A stretch of 64,000 bases of DNA from Streptomyces shenzhenensis (GCF_021462265.1 NZ_JAJONF010000040.1:21024-85023), one strand, 5' to 3'; counted from the first letter of the stretch, positions 8,621 to 16,708 are shown. Notes: a model not told the origin generated them from the sequence alone. A program made the numbers and translations.

Positions 8621-9466
8621 GTGCCGACGACGACCGTTCAGACTGCGGGGCAGACGGGGCAGACGCTGGGCGTTCCGGAGATCGCGGACCCCGCCAAGGT
8701 CGCGCCGAGGGACGCGCGCGAGCTGTCGAAGGTGTTCTTCGACCAGCTGGCGGTTCTGGAGGAGGGCACGCCCGAGTTCCAGTACGCGCGCAACACACTG
8801 ATCGAGATGAACATGTCCCTGGTCCGCTTCGCGGCCGGCCGGTTCCGCAGCCGCGAACCGGAGGAGATGGAGGACATCGTCCAGGTCGGCATGATCGGAC
8901 TCATCAAGGCGATCGACCGTTTCGAGATCTCCCGCGAGGTCGAGTTCACCTCCTTCGCCGTGCCGTACATCGTCGGCGAGATCAAGCGGTTCTTCCGCGA
9001 CACCACCTGGGCCGTGCACGTCCCGCGGCGGCTCCAGGAAGCCCGGGTCCAGCTCGCCCGCGCCACCGACGAACTCCGCAGCCGCCTCGGCCGTACCCCC
9101 ACGGTCAAGGAACTGTCCGACCTGATGAGCCTGCCCGAGGACGAGGTGCGCGAGGCGCGCCTGGCCGCCAACGGCTACAACTCCTCCTCTCTCGACGCCA
9201 CGATCAACAACAGCGAGGACGGCGAGAGCGTCCTGCAGGATTTCATCGGCACCGAGGACACCGCGCTGGAACTGGTGGAGGACTTCCACACCCTGGCCCC
9301 GCTGATCGCCGAACTCCCCGAGCGTGACCGGCAGATCATCCACCTGCGGTTCGTGGAGGAGCTCACCCAGGCCCAGATCGGCGAACACCTGGGCGTCTCC
9401 CAGATGCACGTCTCCCGGCTCCTGTCCCGTACCCTCGCCCGCCTGCGCGAAGGCATGCTCACCTGA
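8621..9466 (+). CDS. SigB/SigF-family RNA polymerase sigma factor
   Basis: A 281-residue group 3 sigma-70 factor that starts at GTG 8621, with GGAGGGG five bases before it. Region 2 spans ~58-130 (I-V-Q-V-G-M-I-G-L-I-K-A-I-D-R-F, then F-T-S-F-A-V-P-Y-I-V-G-E-I-K-R-F-F-R-D). Region 3 follows (L-G-R-T-P-T-V-K-E-L). Region 4 lies at ~215-278 (L-P-E-R-D-R-Q-I-I-H-L-R-F and H-L-G-V-S-Q-M-H-V-S-R-L-L). These features place it in the SigB/SigF/SigG stress and sporulation class of streptomycetes, which are controlled by partner-switching anti-sigma kinases. An HATPase-type anti-sigma gene ends three bases away on the opposite strand, and two STAS genes flank the pair. Confidence 0.93.
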   Translation: MPTTTVQTAGQTGQTLGVPEIADPAKVAPRDARELSKVFFDQLAVLEEGTPEFQYARNTLIEMNMSLVRFAAGRFRSREPEEMEDIVQVGMIGLIKAIDRFEISREVEFTSFAVPYIVGEIKRFFRDTTWAVHVPRRLQEARVQLARATDELRSRLGRTPTVKELSDLMSLPEDEVREARLAANGYNSSSLDATINNSEDGESVLQDFIGTEDTALELVEDFHTLAPLIAELPERDRQIIHLRFVEELTQAQIGEHLGVSQMHVSRLLSRTLARLREGMLT

Positions 9467-9469
9467 CTC

Positions 9470-9922
9470 CTAGGGCCTGTCGGGCCCGCGCAGGCGGAGG
9501 TGTACGACGACCTCTTTGCCGGTTTCACGTGAAACGGTGTCCAGTCGGCCGCACAGCCGGACGACCAGATGCAGGCCGTGCCCCCCGACGCGGCGGGGAT
9601 CGGGTGCGAGCAGTTCGGGCGGACAGGGGGAAGTGTCGCTCACGGTGATACGCAGCAGGCCGGCGTCGGGCGACACCCACAGCGCCAGCCCGACGGGACC
9701 GGGTGCGTGACGCACCGCGTTGGTGACCAGTTCACTGACGACGAGCTGGGCGTCCTGGCTGGGCAGTCGGTCCGGAGGGTGGCCGGCCCGGGCCAGCAGG
9801 GCGCGTACGGCAGTTCGAGCGTCAGTGATCGCTGTGTCCGTGGTCTCCCAGGTGGCGCTGTACCGCAGGGGCGCCCCCGGTTCCTGTTCGTCCGAAGCCC
9901 GATTCTTCAGCGGGGTGACCAT
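9470..9922 (-). CDS. HATPase anti-sigma factor / serine kinase
   Basis: A 150-residue RsbW/SpoIIAB-like ATPase with the N-box E-L-V-T-N-A-V-R-H-A, a G1 box D-T-S-P-C-P-P-E-L and a G2 box G-G-H-G-L-H-L-V. Such proteins bind a sigma factor or phosphorylate an STAS antagonist. The start at 9922 is preferred because GGGAAGAG lies just upstream; a longer form would begin at 9991. The gene runs tail to tail with the sigma factor, leaving three bases between stop codons, so partner genes here are convergent and not an operon. A direct partner relation is likely but not shown by sequence. Confidence 0.85.
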   Translation of the reverse strand: MVTPLKNRASDEQEPGAPLRYSATWETTDTAITDARTAVRALLARAGHPPDRLPSQDAQLVVSELVTNAVRHAPGPVGLALWVSPDAGLLRITVSDTSPCPPELLAPDPRRVGGHGLHLVVRLCGRLDTVSRETGKEVVVHLRLRGPDRP

Positions 9923-10098
9923 AGAACTCTTCCCGTGGGTCGGCCTGTTCTTTCGTCGTCGTACCGTCTTAGGTCGTCTTGTGTCGTCCATTCGTCCCGG
10001 CTCTCGCCGTCGTGCAATTCCGCTTACCCGCCGTCTCCTTGTTCATGAGGGTTCATGAGGAGACCGGGCACATCGACACGATGACGACACAAGCGAGA

Positions 10099-10133
10099 AA
10101 GGGCCTTCCCGGATTGTTTCCGGGAAGGCCCTT
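10099..10133. terminator. Strong hairpin, 14 bp stem
   Basis: AAGGGCCTTCCCGG and its exact complement flank a loop ATTGTTT at 10113-10119. It lies upstream of both neighbouring genes (the leftward anti-sigma gene and the rightward hydrophobic-protein gene), not after either one. It could end antisense transcripts or insulate the two promoters. A short direct repeat GTTCATGAG occurs twice near 10042-10060. Confidence 0.6.
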
Positions 10134-10282
10134 CGCCAGTCGTGGAACATGCCTTCTCGTGGTAATGGGGCAGCTGTCGCGATAACCCCACCAGTGCCCG
10201 CACTTTCCCTTCACAAACAAGGCACCGAACGCGAATGACAGTGCGACAGCGGGGCACACGGAACGGCAGGAGGTCGATAATT

Positions 10283-10453
10283 ATGGTTCCGCTTCTTCTT
10301 GTCCTGCTTCTCGCGGTGATCCTCTTCGGTGCCGGATTCGCCGTCAAGATTCTGTGGTGGGTGGCCCTCGCCGTCCTGGTGGTGTGGCTGCTCGGATTCG
10401 TGGCGCGCTCCACCAGCGCCGGCGGTGGCCGGGGACGTTGGTATCGATGGTGA
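10283..10453 (+). CDS. Small hydrophobic membrane protein
   Basis: A 56-residue protein starting at ATG 10283, with AGGAGG ten bases upstream. Residues 2-45 are almost wholly hydrophobic and form two closely spaced helices (V-P-L-L-L-V-L-L-L-A-V-I-L-F-G, then L-W-W-V-A-L-A-V-L-V-V-W). The tail is a short basic and glycine-rich end in R-G-R-W-Y-R-W. Proteins with this layout and ending are common in streptomycetes and are annotated only as hydrophobic protein. It is transcribed alone and followed by two hairpins. The role is unknown. Confidence 0.8.
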   Translation: MVPLLLVLLLAVILFGAGFAVKILWWVALAVLVVWLLGFVARSTSAGGGRGRWYRW

Positions 10454-10474
10454 GCTGACGTCGCGCATATCCGT

Positions 10475-10532
10475 CCGCAGGGACCGGCCGTCATGACGGC
10501 CGGTCCCTGCGGGTGTGCCCGTGCACGGGCAC
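10475..10532. terminator. Two adjacent perfect palindromes
   Basis: A perfect 38 bp palindrome (10475-10512; each half CCGCAGGGACCGGCCGTCA) is followed two bases later by a perfect 18 bp palindrome GTGCCCGTGCACGGGCAC (10515-10532). The first is a strong terminator after the hydrophobic-protein gene. The loopless centres mean that in DNA form they are also full palindromes. Confidence 0.75.
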
Positions 10533-10610
10533 CTGTCGCGGTGTCAGGCGGGCCGGGCGGTGACGCGCGGGCGTGCTGGAGTGGTGAGCTGGGTCGGAGA
10601 GGGTGAGGCA

Positions 10611-11079
10611 ATGGATGTCGGCCGCAGGAACAACGTCACTGTCATGGGCGACCCGCGGGGGCCGGCGGTGGTGCTGGCCCACGGTTCGGCTGCGATCAGA
10701 ACATGTGGCGGCTGACGGTACCGGCCCTGGTCCTGCGCGCGGACGGCACCGCCGGCTTCCTGCACACCCCGGCGGTCTCCTGGTCGGCATCGTGCCCTCC
10801 GCGCCCTTCACCACCGTCGCCACCACCTTCGGTCCCGGCGACACCCTCCTGCTGTACAGCGACGGCGTCACCGAGGCCCGTACCGGTGCCGACCGCACCA
10901 CCCTGTAAGGCGACGACCGGCTCCGCGCCTTCGTGGCCGGCCACGCCGGCCGGTCCCCGCACGCCGTCATCCGCGCCCTGAGCGGCCTGCTGGACAGTTT
11001 CGGCGACGGACTCGACGACGACGCCCTGCTCGCCCTCGGCGTCCCCACCGCCGGCTCCACGACGAAGAACACGAAATGA
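10611..11079 (+). pseudogene. Fused RsbQ/RsbP-like pseudogene
   Basis: The first ~35 codons from ATG 10611 match an RsbQ-like alpha/beta hydrolase start (N-N-V-T-V, then V-V-L-A-H-G). One missing T near 10687 shifts the frame; the next frame reads C-D-Q-N-M-W-R-L-T-V-P-A-L, the expected continuation. From about 10730 the text changes to the C-terminal part of a SpoIIE/RsbP-type PP2C phosphatase (V-L-R-A-D-G-T-A, then G-D-T-L-L-L-Y-S-D-G-V-T-E-A-R). There is a second one-base loss near 10772, and a TAA at 10906 where Tyr is expected. The remnant ends in TGA overlapping the ATG of the next STAS gene. A deletion joined the two genes, followed by point decay. Confidence 0.8.
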
Positions 11080-11414
11080 GCCCGCTGAAGATCAACACCC
11101 GTTCCGTGACGACCGGCCCCGTTCCGGAGGTCCTCGGTGAACTCGACCACACCACCGCCGCACAGTTGCGTGCCCTGGTCACCACCCTCGCCCTGCGGCC
11201 GGGTCAGCGCCTCGTCCTGGACCTGGCCGGCCTGGAGTTCTGCGACTCCAGCGGCAGCACCGCCCTGATCGTCGCCCGCAACCACGCCCACGCCACCGGG
11301 GCCGACGTCGCGCTCGCCGCCGTCCCGGCCCACACCCTGCGCGTGCTGAGGATCGTCGGCCTCGACCAGATCTTCCCCGTCCTCCCCGACAGCCCTGGCG
11401 CCGCCCAGCCCTGA
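11076..11414 (+). CDS. STAS-domain anti-sigma factor antagonist
   Basis: A 112-residue STAS protein with the intact motif F-C-D57-S-S-G60 and the usual L-D-L-A-G-L-E strand. It can be phosphorylated by an RsbW-like kinase and released by a PP2C phosphatase. Its ATG overlaps the stop of the decayed phosphatase pseudogene (ATGA), so it was once translationally coupled to its own phosphatase. Loss of that partner may leave dephosphorylation to another enzyme. The nearby HATPase anti-sigma protein (9470-9922) is a natural candidate partner, by inference. Confidence 0.88.
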   Translation: MSPLKINTRSVTTGPVPEVLGELDHTTAAQLRALVTTLALRPGQRLVLDLAGLEFCDSSGSTALIVARNHAHATGADVALAAVPAHTLRVLRIVGLDQIFPVLPDSPGAAQP

Positions 11415-11490
11415 CGCCGCTTCACCGGGGGAGGTCCGCGATCTCCCGTCGCGCGGTGGCAACTTGGCGGGTACCGCGTTCCAGCGTCCG

Positions 11491-12330
11491 TCAGACCTCG
11501 CGCCAGCGCGCGCCGGCCCAGGAGAAGGCCCCGAAGGCCATGAGGCCGACCGCTATCAGCGCCAGCAGCCAGGGGCCCGCGGGGGTGCCGGCGAACGTGC
11601 GCAGGGTGTCGTCCATCCCCTTGGCCCTGCCGGGCTTGTGGTGGACGGCCGCGGCGATGGCGAAGCCGCCCGCGGTGGCGAAGACGATGCCCCGGGCGGC
11701 ACCGCCGAACATGCCGAGGAAGGACACGACTTCACGCACCCTCCGGGACATCTCGGACATCCTCAGATGCTTCTCGAACGTGCGCAGGACAGCCCGGACG
11801 GCGATCCACAGGCCGGCGGCGACCACCGCGGCGCCCGCGACGCCGACGATCCACTGCCCGCCGGGCCAGGCCAGCGCCTTCGCCGTGACGTCCCGGGAGT
11901 TCTTGTCGGAGCTGCCACTGCCGCTGCCCCTGTCCCCGGCCGCGTAGGAGAGCACGGAGTACGCGACGAATCCGTAGAAGCAGAGACGGCCCGCGGCCAT
12001 CGCCCTCCTGCCCGGCTTCTCGCCGCCGGGACCCGCCTGCCCGAAGGCGGCCTCGGACAGCCGCCACAGGGCCATCCCGGCCAGGGCGATGCCGAGCAGC
12101 CACAACAGCACGGTGCCGAAGGGTTTCTGGGCGATCTCGGCGACCGCGCCACCCCGGTCGGCCTGCCCGCCCCCGCCGGTGAACGCGATCCGCAGTGAGA
12201 GAACACCGATCAGCGCGTAGATGACCCCGCGGCCGACGAAGCCCGCACGGGCCGCCGCCGCGACCGCTCTGCCGTTCGCCGCACGGCGAACCTGACCGCG
12301 CCCGCCTGCTGTTGCCGATCCAGTAGCCAT
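11491..12330 (-). CDS. DUF1206 membrane protein
   Basis: A 279-residue polytopic protein with three repeated units, each containing two transmembrane helices. Each unit carries a related pattern: G-R-G-V-I-Y-A-L-I-G, then G-R-L-C-F-Y-G-F-V-A-Y-S, then A-R-G-I-V-F-A-T-A-G. This three-fold repeat is the hallmark of DUF1206. The family is widespread in actinobacteria; its function is unknown. It is monocistronic here. The start is the ATG at 12330, in the long basic N-terminus. Confidence 0.85.
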   Translation of the reverse strand: MATGSATAGGRGQVRRAANGRAVAAAARAGFVGRGVIYALIGVLSLRIAFTGGGGQADRGGAVAEIAQKPFGTVLLWLLGIALAGMALWRLSEAAFGQAGPGGEKPGRRAMAAGRLCFYGFVAYSVLSYAAGDRGSGSGSSDKNSRDVTAKALAWPGGQWIVGVAGAAVVAAGLWIAVRAVLRTFEKHLRMSEMSRRVREVVSFLGMFGGAARGIVFATAGGFAIAAAVHHKPGRAKGMDDTLRTFAGTPAGPWLLALIAVGLMAFGAFSWAGARWREV

Positions 12331-12686
12331 GCCCTACCGGATGCCCCCGAAGGGCGAGACCATCCTGGGCGGAGTCACCGCCGGCCCGTTCACGACGGTT
12401 CGGCACGCTGTCGGCGGGGCGCGGCGCTCGACCTCCCCAGGTGATGCGCCGCTCCCCCACCGGCGCGCGTCGACCACCCGCGAACCCTCGCCCCGCACAC
12501 GTTCGATCCGGCCTCCGCGCCGAGGCCGACGGAGCCCCGGCTGTCGGCCTCGGCGGGCCGCCGCGCGCGTGCCGGGCCCCCAAGGCCGGAGGGCCGAAGA
12601 CCGGGAGAAACGGTCTTCGGCCCTCCGGCCGGGGTGCGGTGGCCGCGCCGGCTGTGACGACGGACGGCGGCGAGTGGATGAGCCGC
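12331..12686. other. Intergenic region with strong terminator
   Basis: No gene is seen. A 19 bp perfect stem (12584-12602 and 12612-12630, loop of nine bases) ends the leftward transcript of the Asp/Arg-rich protein gene. The rest contains only shadow frames and presumably the DUF1206 promoter. Confidence 0.55.
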
Positions 12687-13046
12687 CTAGCGGCGCCCGT
12701 CGTAGCGGTCGTGATCCGCGTGCCGGTCGCCGTACCAGCCGGGGCGCCCGATCCGGTCGTGGTCCCAGCCTCGGTGCCCACGCCAGTCGCGGTCACGGTA
12801 GCGGTCGCGGTCGCGGTCGTGATTCCGGTCCCGGTCCCAGCCGGGGCGCCCACCCCGGTCGCGGTCCCGGTCCCGGTCGTCGAAGCGGCCGTCGCGGTCG
12901 CTCCAGTGGCTGTGTGAGTAGCGCCTTCCGCTGTCGCGGTCAGGGCCGGGTCCGGCGGCCAGGGCCGGCAGGGCGGCCGCGCCGACGAGTGCGCCCGAAG
13001 CCACACAGGTGGCGATCAGGCGGAGCGTCGTACGGGAAACAGACAT
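12687..13046 (-). CDS. Exported Asp/Arg-rich low-complexity protein
   Basis: A 119-residue precursor with a clear signal peptide (residues 1-30, ending in A-L-P-A-L-A-A-G). The mature part is nearly all Asp, Arg, Gly, His, Trp and Tyr, dominated by D-R-D-R and W-D-R-D-R units. DNA from about 12740 to 12900 is correspondingly repetitive (a CGGTCGCGGTC-like unit). The mature protein is expected to be disordered and near charge-neutral, mixing acidic and basic residues. No known family is recognised. Possible roles are cell-surface binding of polyanions or metals, both speculative. Confidence 0.72.
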   Translation of the reverse strand: MSVSRTTLRLIATCVASGALVGAAALPALAAGPGPDRDSGRRYSHSHWSDRDGRFDDRDRDRDRGGRPGWDRDRNHDRDRDRYRDRDWRGHRGWDHDRIGRPGWYGDRHADHDRYDGRR

Positions 13047-13433
13047 GAATCCGTCACCTCACGTTCGTGCGGACCGGCCCTGGTCGGGCCGGGCGAGCAG
13101 TCCGGGATTCCCGGCTCGATGCCGAGGAGCCACACTGTGTCGCCGCAGGACCACACCGGAGCACGGAACGGATTCACGTTACGAAATGCGGATATATTTG
13201 TAACTGTCCCTTGTATGGGTCATGGATACCGGGAGAGGCCTGAGCACCGGCCTGTCCCCGCCTCGACTCCGTCGAACGGCCCAATGGCTTCGGTAACAGC
13301 GAGGGGGACGCCGTTCGGGGGACACGTCGCGCAACGGCCGGACCGCTGCGGGGATCACAAGGAAAGCAAAAATCCGGACCCCTCGACGCGGGAGCCCGGA
13401 CTGTCGACGCGACAGGAAAAGCGGCGCGAAAGG
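13047..13433. other. Intergenic region, AT-rich inverted repeat
   Basis: No gene is visible. An unusually A/T-rich patch at 13178-13204 starts with GTTAC and ends with GTAAC, with matching inner bases (GAAAT and ATTTG). It lies about 130 bases upstream of the exported Asp/Arg-rich protein and may carry its promoter or an operator. Confidence 0.4.
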
Positions 13434-13480
13434 CATATGGCTGGGGCCCGCACCCCAAGGGTGCGGGCCCCAGCCATATG
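13434..13480 (-). terminator. cspA terminator, 22 bp stem
   Basis: CATATGGCTGGGGCCCGCACCC pairs perfectly with its complement around a three-base loop (13456-13458), 38 bases after the cspA stop. A closely related hairpin follows the second cspA copy at 58420-58460. Confidence 0.85.
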
Positions 13481-13517
13481 ATGCGCGAACCCGTGGCTCG
13501 CGACGTGCGCGTCGGCG

Positions 13518-13721
13518 TCAGGCGGGAACGATGTTCTCGGCCTGCGGGCCCTTCTGGCCCTGCGTGACGTCGAAGGTAACCTTCTGGCCTTCCTGAAGCT
13601 CGCGGAAGCCGCTGGTGGCGATGTTCGAGTAGTGGGCGAACACGTCAGCGCCGCCACCGTCCTGCTCGATGAAGCCGAAGCCCTTTTCCGCGTTGAACCA
13701 CTTCACGGTGCCAGATGCCAT
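13518..13721 (-). CDS. cspA: Cold shock protein CspA
   Basis: A 67-residue single cold-shock domain (OB fold) that binds single-stranded RNA and DNA. It carries both RNA-binding motifs, K-G-F-G-F-I (13-18) and D-V-F-A-H-Y (26-31). Length and sequence are normal for the family. The ATG has GAGGGAG upstream. A paralogue lies at 58502-58708 with about 90% identical sequence and near-identical leader and terminator, so the two arose by segment duplication. The long leader is discussed separately. It is a single-gene unit downstream of a merR gene on the same strand. Confidence 0.95.
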   Translation of the reverse strand: MASGTVKWFNAEKGFGFIEQDGGGADVFAHYSNIATSGFRELQEGQKVTFDVTQGQKGPQAENIVPA

Positions 13722-13867
13722 ATTGAATCTCCCTCGGGGGGCAGTTTCGGACCCGCACTTTACGGGGCCGGGTCGCCGCTATGATCACCCCTCCGGAAAA
13801 ATCCGGAAAGCTCTGCAAAGAAAAATCTCTGGCAACCAGAACTGCAACTGCTGTCACGTTAACACAG
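13722..13867 (-). promoter_or_regulatory. Conserved cspA leader and promoter region
   Basis: These 146 bases upstream of cspA are conserved with those of the second copy (58709-58854), while flanking DNA is not. On the minus strand the leader holds CTTTCCGGA with a matching TCCGGAG arm, a hairpin around CCCG-n-AAAGTG-n-CGGG, and GAGGGAG before the ATG. Similarity stops sharply just past CTGTGTTA. The pattern fits a promoter plus a structured 5' untranslated region that controls cold-induced expression. Confidence 0.6.
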
Positions 13868-13949
13868 GTCGGGGCGGCGTGGCCCGGCACTTTTGGCGCC
13901 CTCCAGGAATCCTCATCCGGCTGGATTACTGATTTCTGTGTCGGCGGTA

Positions 13950-14288
13950 CTAGATATTCGCACCCTGCTCGTCCAGCTTCCGGCGCATTTCCCGGTTCAG
14001 GCGCAGGGCGTCGTCGAGCTGGTCCTCCAGGGAGACGATGCGGCACGCGGCCTCGACGGGGGTGCCCTGGCCGACCAGCTCACGGGCGCGGGCGGCGATG
14101 CGCAACTGGCGGCGGGAGTAGCGGCGATGACCACCCTCCGACCGCAGGGGCGTGATCAGCTCGGCCGCGCCGACGGCCCGGAGGAAGGCGGGGGTGGTCC
14201 CGAGGATGTCGGCGGCGCGCCCCATGGTGTAGGCGGGGTAGTCGTCGTCGTCGAGGTTGCCGGTGACCGGGGCATTCTCAGCGGGCAT
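13950..14288 (-). CDS. MerR-family transcriptional regulator
   Basis: A 112-residue protein starting at the ATG at 14288 with GAAGG nearby. It has an acidic N-terminus (L-D-D-D-D-Y-P-A-Y-T-M), a MerR winged helix at residues ~18-85 (G-R-A-A-D-I-L-G-T-T-P and S-E-G-G-H-R-R-Y-S) and a short coiled-coil tail (L-E-D-Q-L-D-D-A-L-R-L). There is no effector domain. It lies directly upstream of cspA in the same direction. A paralogue is intact at 62520-62864, and its own C-terminal coding piece is duplicated as a remnant beside the second cspA (58937-59035). Target genes are unknown; cspA is a candidate. Confidence 0.9.
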   Translation of the reverse strand: MPAENAPVTGNLDDDDYPAYTMGRAADILGTTPAFLRAVGAAELITPLRSEGGHRRYSRRQLRIAARARELVGQGTPVEAACRIVSLEDQLDDALRLNREMRRKLDEQGANI

Positions 14289-14506
14289 ATGACCTTCGTT
14301 TCGGGGACGCGGAGAGGGACCCGGACGTGCGCGGCACCCGCACTCGGAGGAATTCAGCGCCATCCGCCCCGTACGAGAAGCGTAACTCCGCCGGGCACGG
14401 ACATGTGGTCCCGCCGCGACAGAAATGCTCCGGGCGGGCCGGCCCTGGGGCACGGTGAAGCCGGCGGGCCCGGCAGCCGTGGCGCCCTGGTCCGTCCGGG
14501 TGGCGG

Positions 14507-15889
14507 TCAGCAGGGCAGGACGAGGACGACGGAGGCCCCGCGCCCGGTGTCCGCGGCGCGGGCGGTGCCGCCGTGGGCGGTGGCCACCGCCTGGACGAAG
14601 GCGAGCCCCAGGCCGGATCCGCCGCCGGTGCGGCTGGCCTCGGCGCGGGCGAAACGGTCGAACGCCCGGGGCAGGAACTCCGGCGGGAAGCCGGTTCCCT
14701 CGTCCGTGACGCACAGCCGCAGCGCGTCCTCGTGGACGGTGGCCGTGAGGCGGACGGTCCCGGTGCCGTGCCGAAGGGCGTTGTCGAGCAGGTTGCCGAT
14801 GGCGGGCCGCAGCCACCGGGCGTCGACGTCCACGGTCACGCGGGCGGCGTCCACGGTCACGGTCCGCCCCTCCCGCTCGGCGGTGCGCAGATGGGGGGCG
14901 ACGGCGGCGCCGACGAGGTCGGCGAGGTCGGTCGGAGCCCGGCTGAGGTGCTGGGCGGTGCCCAGTTCCTCCAGGTCCAGCAGCGCGTTGGAGAGCTCGA
15001 TCAGGCGCTGGACCTCGGTGTCCACCGAGCGCAGGGTCTCGGTGAGTTCGCCGGCGGAGCGGGGCCGGTGCAGGGCGACGTCGAGTTCGGCGCGCATCAG
15101 GGTGAGCGGGGTGCGCAGTTCGTGACTGGCGTCCGCGACGAACCGGCGCTCGCGTTCGGCGGACGCCGCCAGGCGGTCGAGCATGTGGTTGAGGGTGTGG
15201 CCGAGCCGGGTGATCTCGTCGTCGCGGTCGGCGGGCACGTCCAGGCGCAGGTTCTGGGCGCCGTCCGCGAGACCGGCGGCCCCGCCGCGGTAGCGCTCGA
15301 CGGGGCGCAGGGCGGCGCGCGCGGTGCGGTAGCCGACGCCGGAGGCGGCGATCAGGGTCAGGCCGGAGGCGAGGGCCAGCTGGGCGAGGAGTTCGCGCAG
15401 CGCCTCGTCGCGGTGTCCGCGCCGGACGGCGGCGACCACGATCCGGCCCTGGCCGCCGGCTGTGACCCGGCCGGCCTGCAGACGCAGGGTGTCCGAGGTG
15501 ATCGGCAGGAGGGAGCCGACGTCCCGCCGGACGGTGGCCCCGTGCGCGGCGGCGTCCAGTTCGGCCGGGGTCAGCAGGGACCGGCCGTGCAGGGCGTCGC
15601 TGGAGACCAGGACCCGGCCCTGTGCGTCGAGGACCTGCCGGAGGCTGCCGCTGGGGCCGGGCGGGAGCTGCCCTTCGTCCCGTACCGCCTGGTCGAGGCT
15701 TCGTCGGTACGTGGTCAGGTCGTCGTTCAGCTGCCGGTCCAGAGCGGCCTGGACCCGCCAGTAGACCAGTCCCGCCGTGCCGGCCAGCACCAGCGACATG
15801 GTGACGGCGACGGCCAGCACCAGACGGGCGACCACGGGCAGCCGCCGGAACCACGGCCACGGCCGCAGCCGCCCGGGAAGGCGGTTCAC
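14507..15889 (-). CDS. Membrane sensor histidine kinase
   Basis: A 460-residue HisKA-type kinase. It starts at GTG 15889, overlapping the response-regulator stop (GTGA). Two transmembrane helices (~20-45 and ~170-195) enclose an extracytoplasmic sensor region. A HAMP domain follows, then the H-box D-A-S-H-E-L-R-T-P-L near residue 255. The ATPase has an N-box (I-G-N-L-L-D-N-A-L-R-H) and G boxes (D-E-G-T-G-F and G-G-G-S-G-L-G-L-A-F). It is coupled to the upstream OmpR-type regulator. The pair diverges from the DUF4956-VTC-PAP2 operon and probably controls it. Confidence 0.92.
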   Translation of the reverse strand: MNRLPGRLRPWPWFRRLPVVARLVLAVAVTMSLVLAGTAGLVYWRVQAALDRQLNDDLTTYRRSLDQAVRDEGQLPPGPSGSLRQVLDAQGRVLVSSDALHGRSLLTPAELDAAAHGATVRRDVGSLLPITSDTLRLQAGRVTAGGQGRIVVAAVRRGHRDEALRELLAQLALASGLTLIAASGVGYRTARAALRPVERYRGGAAGLADGAQNLRLDVPADRDDEITRLGHTLNHMLDRLAASAERERRFVADASHELRTPLTLMRAELDVALHRPRSAGELTETLRSVDTEVQRLIELSNALLDLEELGTAQHLSRAPTDLADLVGAAVAPHLRTAEREGRTVTVDAARVTVDVDARWLRPAIGNLLDNALRHGTGTVRLTATVHEDALRLCVTDEGTGFPPEFLPRAFDRFARAEASRTGGGSGLGLAFVQAVATAHGGTARAADTGRGASVVLVLPC

Positions 15890-16557
15890 GGGGCGGCCTC
15901 CAGGCGGTAGCCGCGTCCGCGCAGGGTCGTGATCGTCGTACGGCCGAAGGCCCGGTCGACCTTGCCGCGCACCTTGGAGACGTGCACGTCGATGGCGTTG
16001 CTGCGCAGGTCGGTCTCGCCGTCCCAGACCTCGTCCAGCAGCTGGACGCGGGTGACCACGCGCCCGGCGTTCTCCATGAGCACCCGCAGTACGTCGAACT
16101 CCCGCCGGGACAGTTCCAGTTCGGCATCGGCCCGCCAGGCCCGCTGCTGTTCGGGGTCGAGGACGAGGTCGCCGACCCGCAGGCGCCCGGAGGACTCGGG
16201 ACGCCGCCGGGATATCGCCCGCAGCCGGGCCAGCAGTTCCTCCATCGCGAACGGCTTGACCACGTAGTCGTCGGCGCCGGCGTCGAGCCCGGCCACCCGC
16301 TCGCTGATCGCGCCACGCGCGGTGAGCAGGATCACCGGAACGTCGACGCCCTCGCCGCGCAGCGTCCGGCACACCTCGACGCCGTCCATGCCGGGCAGCA
16401 TCACGTCCAGCAGCACGGCGTCCAGGCGCGGATCGCGGGCGGCGGCGAGGCCGGAGGGCCCGTCGTAGCGGCCCTCGGCGGTGTGGCCGGACTCGGTCAG
16501 ATAGCGGACGACCAGATCGGTCAGGCGGGTCTCGTCGTCGACGACCAGGCAGTGCAT
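15886..16557 (-). CDS. OmpR-family response regulator
   Basis: A 223-residue receiver plus winged-helix protein. The start M-H-C-L-V-V-D-D-E is chosen because the receiver begins there. The phospho-acceptor Asp lies in D-A-V-L-L-D-V-M-L-P-G-M-D-G, the conserved Thr in V-I-L-L-T-A-R-G and Lys in D-Y-V-V-K-P-F. The DNA-binding domain ends in T-T-L-R-G-R-G-Y-R-L. The gene is co-transcribed and translationally coupled with the downstream kinase, and is separated by 151 bases from the divergent polyphosphate-type operon. Confidence 0.93.
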   Translation of the reverse strand: MHCLVVDDETRLTDLVVRYLTESGHTAEGRYDGPSGLAAARDPRLDAVLLDVMLPGMDGVEVCRTLRGEGVDVPVILLTARGAISERVAGLDAGADDYVVKPFAMEELLARLRAISRRRPESSGRLRVGDLVLDPEQQRAWRADAELELSRREFDVLRVLMENAGRVVTRVQLLDEVWDGETDLRSNAIDVHVSKVRGKVDRAFGRTTITTLRGRGYRLEAAP

Positions 16558-16708
16558 GCCGGTCAGGCTAACCACGCGCCGGGCCCGCCACGGCCACCGG
16601 GAAGGCTTCATGGTCTGTTCATGTGACGTCCCTACCGTCCTTCAGGTCGCGGTGCTCCGCGGACCGCGACCGGTCCCCGTCCGACGCGCCGTGACGGAAG
16701 GGACCCCC

